This document shows, in pieces, positions 1 through 9,915 of a stretch of DNA of 64,000 nucleotides (its first letter is position 1; every line of letters starts with the position of its first letter). Made by a program: the position numbers and the translations under genes. The DNA is from Euonymus europaeus (Eukaryota; Streptophyta; Magnoliopsida; Celastrales; Celastraceae), in NCBI GenBank assembly GCA_963580455.1, contig OY756958.1, forward strand, positions 2,430,501 through 2,494,500. Direction: 5' to 3'. Below the pieces are notes generated by a model. The model ran no database searches. It had not been told where the DNA came from and saw only the letters and a program-made list of their open reading frames with translations.

Positions 1-1022
1 AAGATATTTGATGGAAGTAGCTGTACCGTCCGTCAATTATGGTGGTCTGAAAGCGACTTAATGTAGTCGATGCGAATGTGACAGAACAGAAGTATATGGG
101 CTGTGTTTTGTTGTGTTGGTGTCTCTAAAAAGGTGTGTGGATGAGTGCTTTTGCAGTTTTGATGGAGGATAAGAATGTGATTCTCGATAAAATGGCATTG
201 GAAAAATCATATGAAAGCTAGTTGGCAAATAAGAACAAATTTGCTAGGCTGGGCCAGCCAGCCAGCCAGCATATGCTATCACAGGTGTGACCTGGATAGC
301 ATTATTGGAGCAGATAGTTATAATTCAAAGCTAAAAACAAATGTGCATATCTTCCTTTAATTGCAATACTTAATAATTATCCCAACATACCACATGGTTC
401 TGGAATTCAGCCAGGTCCCATCGACTAGAAGATTTTGGAAAACAGCAATGCAAATTACGAAATTACGAAATATTTTCTACCCAAAAGTACCCTAAAAGGG
501 GAAATCCTAACCTTTTCATATTTATCTTGCGAATCATCCAAATCGATCCTAATAATATATTTGATAGGAATGCAATAATTACAGGAGTAATTAAAAATAT
601 ATAAATTAATAAATATTAATATTTTTTAGATATGTATGTTTTTGTTGGACAATTTTGCTTTCATATTTCAGGTATAATGATTTGATTACACGTAAGGAGA
701 ATTGAGTAATGATTATCTTAATAATAAACTTAATAACAGACGCATTAGTGAAATAAAATTAAGATCATATCTAAATCCAACATGTTTAGAAGCAAAAATC
801 ATTGATAATGACCACGATGATGATAATAATAAATTGATGCAATTAAATTACAAAACCCATTCAAGCATCCTATCCCTATGTGTCTAAATCTTATACCAAA
901 GTACTCTCTTTTTATTAGTTACGTATACAACACACATAAGAATTCAAGTTTTTTAGAAAAAAATAAGCATGAAATAGGAAAAGAAAATTAATTAATCAGA
1001 GAGAAGGAAAAAAAGTCGAAAT
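1..1022. other. Gene-free flank, left edge
   Basis: No coding region with family resemblance is visible. The stretch is AT-rich; near 242-270 it has a short CAGC-rich run (repeated 'cagc cagc'). Its right part (about 890-1022) is probably the 3' untranslated region of the minus-strand RALF gene. The first 300 bases could be the tail of a gene lying outside the window, but I cannot support that. Confidence 0.5.
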
Positions 1023-1397
1023 TCAACCCCTGCAACGAGTAATGCGGCTGCACCCGCGGCTGTAGGGATTGGCCTGAGCTCCACGTCGGCAGTTGTAATA
1101 TGATGCGCCTCGTCGGGAGCACGGCACAGTGTTCCTCCTGAGGGCACCGTAGCTAATATACCTCCTCCATGCTAGAATGCGCCGGTTGCTCTCCGAGTCC
1201 ACCGCGAACTCCATATCGAATCCCTCTTCTTCGTCCATCAAGCACTCCGCCATCGATCCACGGCACTCCGATTTCTTCTGGAGAAAGTCGAACTGTTCGC
1301 CGACGGAATCGACGGTCAATGATGAAGAAACGGCCACGCGGACGGCCAAGATTGCGAAGATGAGAAAGAGAGAAGTGAAGCTTGGAGTACTTCCCAT
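1023..1397 (-). CDS. RALF peptide hormone precursor (RALF33/23-like)
   Basis: Encodes a 124-residue preproprotein of the rapid alkalinization factor family: secreted cysteine-rich peptides that signal through FERONIA-type receptor kinases at the cell surface. I chose the ATG at 1395-1397 because it directly precedes a hydrophobic signal peptide (MGSTPSFTSLFLIFAILAV); an upstream in-frame ATG at 1484 would add a non-signal-like extension. The propeptide has the usual acidic, two-cysteine stretch (SECRGSMAECLMDEEE). The site-1 protease type dibasic site RRIL is followed by the receptor-binding YISY motif. The mature part has the four cysteines and the ANPYSRGCSRITRCR ending typical of the family. 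Intronless, as is usual for RALFs. Diverges from the eS21 gene. RALF33/23 assignment is by motif resemblance, the exact orthologue is inferred. Confidence 0.95.
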   Translation of the reverse strand: MGSTPSFTSLFLIFAILAVRVAVSSSLTVDSVGEQFDFLQKKSECRGSMAECLMDEEEGFDMEFAVDSESNRRILAWRRYISYGALRRNTVPCSRRGASYYNCRRGAQANPYSRGCSRITRCRG

Positions 1398-2091
1398 TTT
1401 TTGCGTCCTGTCTGTTTTGTTGTGTTGGATGGGAGAGCGATTATTATTGCTGATTATATGTGACACGGAATACAAAACTGCCATCAGCTTTGTATTTATT
1501 TACACCAACGCCACTTTACTTTAAGACAGCAAGGCATAATTACTTGCTTCGTTGCTTTGCTTGTCATTAAAGAATGTCAATCACTTAAGAGACACCCACT
1601 AAATCATCTTTTGACTTTAAAGAGTGGTAAATCTTTCTATATCATGTTATATATTCTTATCTCTAATCATTGATTCAATTTATGTTGGAGGAGGGAGATT
1701 TTTTGAACATATTGAATTTTGATTTAACTTATCAGGTCGTTGAAGGAGGGAGAATTTTTTATAAACACAAATTTGATAATGAAAAACTAAACTTACGTCA
1801 GATGTTAAAATAGTGTAATTCTCGATCACCAAAGAAAAATAATTTTATGATATTAGATGTATTTCTGTACCTGTTCATGCATCCAACTAACTGTCTTAAT
1901 AAATAGTGTGCATTTATTAAATTGAAAAATCATTGGAAGCAAAACGCCGTACTTTATGCACTAAATTTTGTTTTAAAGTGAGTGGTCCAAAGTCCCAATT
2001 GAATTTGAGGGTCACAAAGTCCTATCATGGAGGGCATTAAAGAGCGCGTTTTGTGCTGTAATTGTCGCCAATGATGACGACGACACATTGT
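1398..2091. other. Spacer between divergent RALF and eS21 genes
   Basis: AT-rich DNA that holds the 5' leader and promoter of the minus-strand RALF gene at its left end. No open frame or recognisable repeat is seen. Confidence 0.5.
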
Positions 2092-2315
2092 TGGGCCTGT
2101 ATTTCAAGAACGACTAAGCCCACTTTTTTCATACGGGCCTCAGAAAAGAAAGGGGTTTTTAGGCCCACTGGGCCGGGTTCCTAGTTTTTGGACCAGGTTT
2201 GAATCTTCTCCTGATTTTGACTTTTGAGACCCAGTGTGCAGCCCTCGGACGCAAATAGATCCGACCACTATTGGGTTTGAACTTTTTCAACAGAATTTGG
2301 GCCTAGTGAGGCCCA
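2092..2315. promoter_or_regulatory. Cluster of six site II hexamers upstream of eS21
   Basis: TGGGCC or TGGGCT, on either strand, occurs at 2092-2097, 2117-2122, 2162-2167, 2169-2174, 2298-2303 and 2310-2315. In plants site II elements bound by TCP factors are typical of ribosomal-protein and growth-related promoters. The cluster lies 70-300 bp before the likely transcription start of the eS21 gene. Its use by TCP proteins is inferred. Confidence 0.75.
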
Positions 2316-2432
2316 GTTTTATGGACTTGCCTTGATTAGGATTTTCATTTGGCTGCTTTAAAACCTCGCTTTCCTTGCTCTCTTATCTTCAGTTTGATTT
2401 TCGTCGGAGCTTGTTTCGTCTCCTTTCCTTTG

Positions 2433-2757
2433 GTACGTTTCCCGCTCTATTTTTCGTACTCGATTCTTTCTGCTGATCTGTTTGGTTTTCTGGAATTTTT
2501 AGATTTATATAAGCAGTAAGCGAAGGTTGTTTTCTCGTGTTATTATAATTGAGTTTTAGGGATTTTGCTTCCATTTCATTGCGTTTCCTCGACAACCAGG
2601 CAGAGCGATCTAATTCTTTTGTTGAGTTATTATAGCAACAATGAGGTCTTTTAATTTTTTTTGTAATATCGGATCAAAGCAGGGTTTGTTCTCTGTTCAG
2701 AATGTATGTAGATGTTTGCGCCTATAATAAAATACAGTTTTGGTATTTTCGTATCAG
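2433..2757 (+). other. Probable 5' UTR intron of the eS21 gene
   Basis: A leader exon around 2380-2432 ends at a consensus donor (GTACGT, 2433). An acceptor (GTATCAG, ending at 2757) lies 43 bases before the start codon. Leader introns are common in plant ribosomal-protein genes. Inferred from splice signals only. Confidence 0.55.
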
Positions 2758-2800
2758 AGCTTTCAAGGAATTTTGTGGGACCAGTTGATTTATAGCCAAG

Positions 2801-4111
2801 ATGCAGAACGAAGAGGGAGAGCTCATGGAGCTTTACATTCCTAGGAAATGGTATTTACAGGTTATATTCGCTTTGTTTGATAAGCTAATTATTTGTTGTC
2901 CGTTGTTCTGTCCGGGCATTCTCTTTTCTTTGTCCAATTATTTGTAGGTTCAACTTGATTTGGTCAATCAATTCTAATTCTACTACCTAAGCTGTAATAT
3001 CTGTATGCAGCTCTGCCACCAGTAGGTTGATTACTTCAAAGGACCATGCTTCTGTTCAGATTAATGTTGGCCACTTGAACGCAAATGGTGTTTATGAAGG
3101 CCAATTCTCTACATTTGCTCTCTGTGGTTTCATCCGTGCTCAGGTTACTGCTCATCCCACATTTTAGATCTGCAAGTTTCTGGTATTTGGTGTATCTTAG
3201 TGTGTTGGATTGAGATCTAATAGCTTGTTTTACATACCATGTCTTTTCCTATTCTGCGTAATAGTTTTCCTTATTTTTTCGCCGAGAAGGATTTCTTGTG
3301 CTTTGAATTTATTGTTTTTATCTTGTGGTTCCTCGTAAGAAATTGATTCTGTATGTATATGTAGTTCGGTTGTCACCAGTGGGCTAATCTATGGCCCTTA
3401 ATCACTCTCTATGGGAATTGAATTCTCTTCAGTACCCTTGTGAAGGGGGGACAAGTTACTTAATTGTGTCAATTGGTTGTACATGGTACAAGAGAGATAC
3501 TCACTAATTATTTTTAAGTATTCTACATTCTCATTCTTAAATGTTTCAGTGCTATATAAGTCAAAAAAAATTGTCAGCATATGTTCTCTTTTCTTGTTGA
3601 TTCGAAGTGCAAATGTGTTTTGATAGTGGCTAAGATATCTACTTACTGTAGTATCTTCAGTTTTTCATTAGATTCAAATTACGCAATAGGATATGAATAC
3701 TTATTGGTCGATTGTTAGAATTATCTAACTCTACTGCCATTATTTTCTATTTTCACCGGAAATTTAAGGCAACCCATCTTTTCGGTTAATTTAATTTTTC
3801 AATTGTGTAATAACTGGTCTTAGATATGCAGAGTTTTGGATGGTCAATTGGAACCTATGAAACATTCAACTTCCAGAGGGATGTGTTTTACGGAAATGAG
3901 TGGAATGATTCTCTGACTTTAGATGTGTTAGTATGAATGAATTTTTGCCCTTTTTATGATTTGCCCATGACTTCAGCTTGACTAGTATGTATTTGTTACT
4001 GTGTTTTTTTTTTTTTACATTTCATACTCATAATGTTTATATTTGCAGGGAGATGCGGACAGCGCATTGGACCGCCTCTGGCAGAAAAGGAGAGCAGAAG
4101 TTAGACAATAG
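2801..4111 (+). CDS. RPS21: Small ribosomal subunit protein eS21 (RPS21)
   Basis: Three exons: 2801-2850, 3011-3143 and 4049-4111, all with GT-AG introns. They join to 81 codons plus stop, against about 82 residues for plant eS21. The protein starts [16 protein letters not shown], passes through the conserved stretch [18 protein letters not shown] and [10 protein letters not shown], and ends [20 protein letters not shown]. The first junction splits a codon (TG/C, giving Cys), which fixes the frame. eS21 sits on the 40S subunit in the cytosol and is needed for late 18S rRNA maturation. The second intron (about 900 bp) is long for this family but shows no recognisable insertion. Expression is probably driven by the upstream site II cluster. 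Confidence 0.96.
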
Positions 4112-5026
4112 GGAAGTGAGATAATTCATAATTGATACGTTACTTGATTGAGAGGAGAGACGAGCTTTAATAGCTTCACTTTCAGTATCTTTAGTTGTGT
4201 ACGTAGATGACTTTGGATGGATCTATGTTTGGATGGCTCTTTCCTTGCATTTATCTTCCTTTTTAAGCTACTTCCATTTCATGTGTAGTGATCTTGCTTC
4301 CTGAAAATAGTATTTGCAGGCGATAGCTGGTTTTTCTGTCGTTTTTTTACAGCTTTAATTTAGATGTTTGAGATTGTCATATATGTCATGGTTTTTGGAA
4401 TACATGAATTTTTGAGATCGTATAACTATTTGAAACATTTTATTAGTAGTGGTAAAAAAAAAATTGATTTTGAATTGGACAAAATAACGTATTTTCAAAA
4501 TAAAATATTTTTGAAATATTTACATGTATAGACTCAAATTGGTTTGTATTTTTTGGTGTACTAAATTGATTATATTTGAATTGGTTTAAATTTGAATAAG
4601 TAAAACAGACAAGAATACAATTCAGATATGTGTTTGAATAAATCAATTAGATGTGTTTGAATAAATCAATTGGATAAGATTTGCGGTTTTAAGTTGGATA
4701 AAAAAAATTTGTTTGAAATTTGAATCCGAATTTAGTTTGATCAAGTTAGACAAATTCGGACATCCAAAATCCAAATCATGCCCCTCCCTAGTAATAGTAT
4801 AATGTGATTGGCAACTTGGAGAGGCCTAAAAAGGAAAGTAGTAAGATAACATTCCTTATTATGAAATTATTTCGAAAGTAGATTTACAAAAGTCCTTTCC
4901 TCAAGTTTTGTTGGAAGACATTCGAGAGTACAAGAAAAATATACGATTTTTTGGTTAAAAAAAAGAAGCAAAAACACATAATCTGTGATTTTTTTTTTTT
5001 TGATAAACATAATCTGTGATTAATCC
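4112..5026. other. Spacer after eS21, AT-rich
   Basis: Contains the eS21 3' UTR and AT-rich DNA. A 23-bp unit is tandemly doubled at 4628-4671 (ATGTGTTTGAATAAATCAATT). The stretch 4550-4780, rich in AATTTGAAT-like words, looks like a decayed repeat. No gene is seen. Confidence 0.5.
4976..5021 (-). repeat. Micro-insertion T11-GATAA with 15-bp target duplication
   Basis: The 15-mer ACATAATCTGTGATT occurs at 4976-4990 and again at 5007-5021. Between them is only a 16-base insert, eleven T followed by GATAA. Read on the minus strand this is TTATC plus poly(A), flanked by a perfect direct repeat: the signature of a severely 5'-truncated retroposed copy made by target-primed reverse transcription. 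It lies just downstream of the F-box stop codon. Confidence 0.6.
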
Positions 5027-5764
5027 CTACAACATATTACAGAATTGCCTAACTTGATATTCCCATCGACAAAACTTACAAGCCATGCAATCTTCTTCAT
5101 CATCTATCAATGGCCACCCACACCCTTTAGCAATCCGTGAATCCATGCATGTCAATGTATGGCACCCTAACTCTTCTCTTGGAACAAGCTTAGTTTTAAT
5201 CTTCCACAACCGATAGAGCGAAGCCTTGATTCTTTCTCTTCGTGCCGCAAGACTCGAACCTTTCGACGATTTTTCCACCTTCTCCATACAACACAGAAGC
5301 TCCATTCCTTGTTCTCTCGACTCACCTCCAGCACATAACAAGATAATCCCATACACATATGTTGCTTCCTTGTGACCTTTCTCCACTGCTTTCTTCAATT
5401 TCTCAAGCCCAGATTCTTGGTTTCCGTCGCCGAAATATTCAGCCATTCCTAGCCGGTAAAAAGCCTCCGCATTGCCACTCTTCTTGCAGCGTTCGAAGAA
5501 CGACGCCGCCCCTTCGCTTGAGCGCCATGGAATAATAGAAAGTTTGTCCATGGAAGCAAACTCGTATATGTAATCATTATCAGTGGCTTCACAGAATTCC
5601 TTACAGCTCAGTTTCAAGTTATAAAGATCGTTGACAGAGTTGGATCCAACACGAACAAACATTTCCATTAACAAATCATTAGGAAAAGCCTTTATACTTG
5701 GTCTAGAGGTTTTCTTCATTGGTTTTCTTGTCTTCATAAACATTCGTCCAGACATTGATGCCAT
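5027..5764 (-). CDS. F-box protein with Sel1-like repeats (At1g67623/At2g35280-like)
   Basis: Intronless, 245 residues. A basic N-terminus is followed by an F-box at about residues 24-70 (FPNDLLMEMFVRVGS, then LKLSCKEFCEA), which in SCF ubiquitin ligases binds the SKP1 adaptor. Residues about 92-160 hold Sel1/TPR-like helices (SGNAEAFYRLGMAEYFGDGN, then GLEKLKKAVEKGHKEATYVYG) that may bind the substrate. The C-terminus has closely spaced cysteines (CGWPL, CMACKFC, FCNML) that could bind zinc. The order F-box, Sel1-like, Cys-rich tail matches a plant family of putative F-box proteins without known substrates. The ATG at 5762-5764 is the first in frame and follows a TA-rich TATA-like tract (about 5818-5832). 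Confidence 0.85.
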   Translation of the reverse strand: MASMSGRMFMKTRKPMKKTSRPSIKAFPNDLLMEMFVRVGSNSVNDLYNLKLSCKEFCEATDNDYIYEFASMDKLSIIPWRSSEGAASFFERCKKSGNAEAFYRLGMAEYFGDGNQESGLEKLKKAVEKGHKEATYVYGIILLCAGGESREQGMELLCCMEKVEKSSKGSSLAARRERIKASLYRLWKIKTKLVPREELGCHTLTCMDSRIAKGCGWPLIDDEEDCMACKFCRWEYQVRQFCNML

Positions 5765-6105
5765 GATCTGGTAAAACTCCAGATGGTTATTCTGTGAGGA
5801 CTGGTGGTGTGGAGATGTATATATATATATATAGGATTCTCTGGTAGGCTAATGTTGTCCTTGTGGTGTTAGGATTTTCGTATTAAATTAGGATACGGAA
5901 TTAGGACAAAGACACAGAAACCGCGTCAAGGTTAGTTAAATCGGTTTTCCCTTTTTTTTTTCTTTTCCTTTTTGGATTAGGATTGACTTTAAACGACACC
6001 GTTTTATGTAATCCAATTCAATTTAGAGTCTAATTATGAAAATTTTCTACCTGGTTGGGTGTTGGCTCGGCTTAGACTCATCAGTGAAAGGGTGAAAGCT
6101 AATCC
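5765..6105. other. Divergent promoter region between F-box and AlaX genes
   Basis: A (TA)n run at about 5818-5832 probably serves as TATA region for the F-box gene. The palindrome-like word AAACGACACCGTTTT occurs near 5992-6006. Nothing else is recognised. Confidence 0.5.
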
Positions 6106-9100
6106 ATGGAGGGGTTGAACTTGAACCCAACTAAGCTCGAGTATTACGACGACGTTTGGAGACTCCGGTCTAAAGCAACTCTCCTCTTCTTCTTCAAGGT
6201 GTTTCTTGTTCAGGATTTATTACTTTCAAATACTTTTGTTCTTCTTTTCCCGAGTTTTTACTGAGCAGAATTTGACGCTTTCGATTTTTGTTTTTTTAAG
6301 GGAGATGATGGTAGGCGTGCTCTCATATTGGACTCCACGATCTTCCATCCCCAAGGCGGTGGCCAGCCTGCGGACACCGGTTTCATTAAGATCGCCGATT
6401 TGAACCTCAATTTCACTGTGCAAGATGTTCGATCAAAGGATGGAATTGTAGGTTTATGATTGGAGAGCAGTGCTTATCTATGATCCTTTGTTTTTGGTAT
6501 TTTTTGAATTTCAATATCATTGGTGGTTTGGTTTCGTACAGGTTTATCATTACGGATTCATTGAGGGTGCTGGAGAAGAATCAGAAACGAAATTTGAGGG
6601 AGGGAAGGAGGTTTTGTTGAGCGTGGATGAGTCTAGGCGAAAGCTCAATTCAAGGTAAAGCCCCATAGTTTTGTACTTTTAGTGGCTTTTTCATTCGAAC
6701 AATGTTAGCTGCAAATTTGAACAGGTTTTCATTTTCTTTTCAATGACAATTTAAAATTAGAAATTCAAGTTCAAGTCATGGTAACTTTTATTATTTTCTT
6801 TGCTTTTTATCTGCATCACATTTTAAGACTCGTAGTTGTCACCATTGCGCAGGCTTCATTCCGCTGGTCATTTGCTGGATGCATGTATGCAGCGTGTGGG
6901 GTTAGCACATTTGGATCCTGGAAAAGGTTATCATTTTCCTGACGGGTATTAGTCCTAAAACTGGATGTGAATTGTTTATTTCAAAGTAAATTTATGGATC
7001 TAATTTTTGCCTAAAATCAGTTATTGGGTTTCTACATGGCAAAAAGAAATAAAAGGGACATTAGTTTGCATTTGGATGTTGGGGAAGGGAGGGTTAGGAG
7101 TGGTTGGGGAGGTGAGGTTTTAAACAAGAATATCTTGTTTGGGGAGGGGTTGCTATAAAGGGTGTTTGGGGAAGGGTCAAAGAAAACAATTATTAAATTT
7201 CCCATTTATGTTTACTAGACAATGAAGAAGGGTAAATTAATTTGTTTTTCTTTTATAAATTCTTGAATGACATTTTATATAATTGTTAAATAAAATTAAA
7301 TAATCCAAAGCCTATACATTCATACTATTTGCTTTTTTTATAAAAAAAAAAAAAGATCACAAATATTGAGAGCGCCAGTCCGGTTGGGATCATGATTGTC
7401 TCTCTTGTTTTGGCCCTTTCTATTCGGAGATGTATCACTAGAAGGAGCAATGGAGGGGATCCTGAGGTTATTGAGGAAAGCACATTAAACAATTTTGTAG
7501 ATCAGAATATGTATTTCTTAACTCGCAGCAGGTCAAAGGAGCCTTTGAGCATTGATATAGCTATGTTTGAGCTGCCACTTCTGAAATTGACCTTAGAGGA
7601 TACTCTTGAAGTCCCTAACAACGATTGTCAGACAACACTATTGGGGATGGAGGTTTTGAACAGTTTATAAAGCTACTTTACCTGATGGAAGGACAGTTGC
7701 AGTCAAGAAACTTAGCGAGGCTAATACAAAAGGTAGCTGAGAATTCATTGTTGAAATGGAAACTTTGGGCAAGGTGCTTCTTGTTCCATTGCTTGGGTAC
7801 TATTCCCTTGGTGTAGAAAAGCTCCTTGTTCATGAGTACATGGTAAATGGGAGCTTAGTTCTTTGGTTGAGGAGTCGGGCTGGCGCTCTCGATGTTCTCA
7901 ACTGGTGCAAACACTTCTAATTGAGTAGATGGTAGAAATCATTTGACCAACATTAGTTGGTCGAACCTCTCTCAAACCCAACTTGAAGGGGGTTCGAAAA
8001 TTGGGGGAGGTGATGGTTCGGAAGGTGAGGGAACCCTGCCGAACCCTCCTCATTTGATGTTCCAATCAAGGGTCGACAACACTCCCAACCCTCCCCTCCT
8101 GAAACCTTCCGAAAGCTCTTCCCAATCACAGTCTAAAAGTTATGGCTGGGTGCATTCAAGATAATTGAGATTGCCTGAAGTTGGTCTGTCGTTTTCTTAT
8201 AGTGTCTAATTGTACTACCATGTTGATATGTTTGATTGTTGCAATTCCAGAATGGTTGTAATATTTAGGTTTTCTGTGCTGTCTAGATTTTCCAATTACA
8301 TAAATTATTTATCAGGCCGTTTGTCGAATACAAAGGCACTGTGCCACAAAATGAACTGCTAAGCAAGCAAAAAGAACTGGAGTTGGAAGCCAATTCTTTA
8401 ATATCCAAGGGAGGGAAAGTAAGTTACCTTTTCATTTTCACACTGACAGAATTTCTCTCTCTACATATTGCTGATGTCATTTTTTCTTCTCAGGTTTATG
8501 TTGCTGTGTTGCCATATGAAGAAGCTGCTCTGCTCTGTGGAGGTTGTCTTCCTGAATATATTTCCAAGGTTGGCTTGCAATTGATATGCAAGTGTCATTT
8601 CCATTTTTCTGTTCATTGTAATGATAAGGAGGATGGAGGGTTTGTAATGCCAAATGAACCCATGCATGACTGCTCACTTTGTTTCTAAGAATTAGATTGC
8701 ACTATAGAATCTGTCTCTTGCGGCAAAGATTATGGAACATCAAATTTGCTGGCCAAATATGCTTTAGATAGTTTGAGGACTATGTCATGGTCTGGCATTG
8801 GGCCTGCTTTTCTTAATGATGTATTAGTTTCTGACTCTATTGCTGATGTTTCTTAATGAAGTGTTCTTTTTCTCAAAAAAATAAAAATAAAAAAATACTT
8901 GCATTGACAAATGCATTTGCTACATGGAGTATGATAAGAAAAAGCTCCTTAATTACTTTATTGTTTGGACGTCTGTCTTTATCAGAAACTAAGTATAGAA
9001 TGTAAAAGGGCATGAAATCATGTTTTTTGTTGTTGTTGTTGAACATGTTAATATTGGATCGGATATGCACTAGAATGACAAGCTAAAAAGTTGTTCGTCT

Positions 9101-9808
9101 TTTTTGGCTGAAGTGAAGGGTCCAATATATGTTGATTAGACTCGTCTGGCGAAAGAGACTTTTGTCTGGTTCTAGTTTGTGCATCCATTGATACTAGTGG
9201 TGATTAGATTCAGAAAATTCTATTGCAAACAGAACTACTGCATCTTACGGTTGTATTATTTACCTCTGCTAATATATAGTTGGCCAAGGCATAGTGATAA
9301 AAACTTATTATTTCAGCTGCCACATTCCTGCAGGGAAGCTCCCCTCGTATTGTGAAGTTAGGGGACAATCCTGCCTGTCCTTGTGGTGGTACCCATGTTT
9401 CTGATATATCAGAGATCTTGAGCTTGAAGGTATGTCATCAATTTGCTTCAACTTACCGGATATGCTTTGATTACTGTCTGTCCTGTTTTCTTTGTTTTTT
9501 TCAGTCTCTTTTTTTTTCCGGCCCTTTTTAGCCTGAATACTGAAAAGAAAGTGAGCAGTGGAAATGCTTGCTAATCAGAAACTTATTTTATGATCTGAAT
9601 TGCAGAGAGTTGCAACTATTATGGTGTGTATATAACTGTTTTAGATTTCTGACATTCTTGAATATAATAAAAAATGATGTCTTAACATTCTCTAGATTTG
9701 TAGACCCCACATTTGTTGTGTAACACAGCACGGGTATTTTTTTGGCAGGTTCCTCAAATTCGGACAAAGAAGGGGCTGACGAAGGTTTTTTACCATGTCG
9801 GTGTTTAA
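6106..9808 (+). CDS. AlaX-type tRNA-editing-domain protein
   Basis: Eight exons, all joining in frame: 6106-6198, 6301-6447, 6542-6654, 6853-6945, 8316-8418, 8494-8568, 9334-9429, 9749-9808; 259 residues. It is a free-standing relative of the second additional domain of alanyl/threonyl-tRNA synthetases, which hydrolyses mischarged (Ser/Gly) tRNA-Ala. Visible family marks: FHPQGGGQPADTG early (residues about 45-60), the zinc ligands HxxxH in LHSAGHLLD, and CxxxH in CPCGGTHVSD near the C-terminus, ending QIRTKKGLTKVFYHV. All metal-binding residues are present, so it is probably active. Intron 4 (6946-8315) is long because it carries an inserted fragment of another gene. A possible tiny exon near 9605-9625 is not needed to keep the frame. 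Confidence 0.9.
7060..8145 (+). mobile_element. Candidate gene-capturing DNA transposon in AlaX intron 4
   Basis: G-rich sequence at about 7075-7180 (GGGGAAGGGAGGGTTAGGAG and similar) resembles the reverse complement of C-rich sequence at about 8080-8125 (CACTCCCAACCCTCCCCTCC). They give degenerate terminal inverted repeats about 1 kb apart around a captured receptor-kinase fragment. This is the layout of Pack-type non-autonomous elements. I could not find a clear target duplication, so boundaries and class are uncertain. Confidence 0.4.
7385..7915 (+). pseudogene. EMS1/EXS-like LRR receptor kinase fragment
   Basis: Three reading frames together give a stretch matching the juxtamembrane region and kinase N-lobe of the EXCESS MICROSPOROCYTES1 family. 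Pieces seen: RSKEPLSIDIAMFELPLLKL (7500-7590), then IGDGGF of the glycine loop (about 7635), TLPDG.TVAVKKLSEA (about 7675-7720), EMETLGKV (about 7750-7775) and LLVHEYMVNGSLVLWLRSRA (about 7825-7885). At least one frameshift and an in-frame TGA (about 7737) break it, and the rest of the kinase is missing. EMS1 is known in anther cell fate, but this copy cannot make a kinase. It lies in sense orientation within the AlaX intron. Confidence 0.8.
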
Positions 9809-9829
9809 ACTATCCCAATATATCATTCA

Positions 9830-9915
9830 ACTATTGAAGATATGTCTGGTGTACTGGCGTGTCCTGTCTCTGTCTGTCTTGTGTGTTGTGATAAAAAAAA
9901 CTATTGAAGATATGT
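9830..9915 (+). repeat. Short poly(A)-ended insertion with 16-bp target duplication
   Basis: ACTATTGAAGATATGT occurs at 9830-9845 and 9900-9915. The 54 bases between end in GATAAAAAAA. A direct repeat of this length around an A-tailed insert indicates a truncated retroposed copy, just 22 bp after the AlaX stop codon, probably within its 3' UTR. The source RNA is not recognised. Confidence 0.65.

Noticed and set aside
1177..1524. 115-codon open frame antisense to the RALF gene
   Set aside because: It is the shadow of the RALF coding region; the minus-strand protein has all RALF motifs.
9605..9625. Possible extra exon of the AlaX gene
   Set aside because: Exons 7 and 8 join in frame and give the expected family sequence without it.
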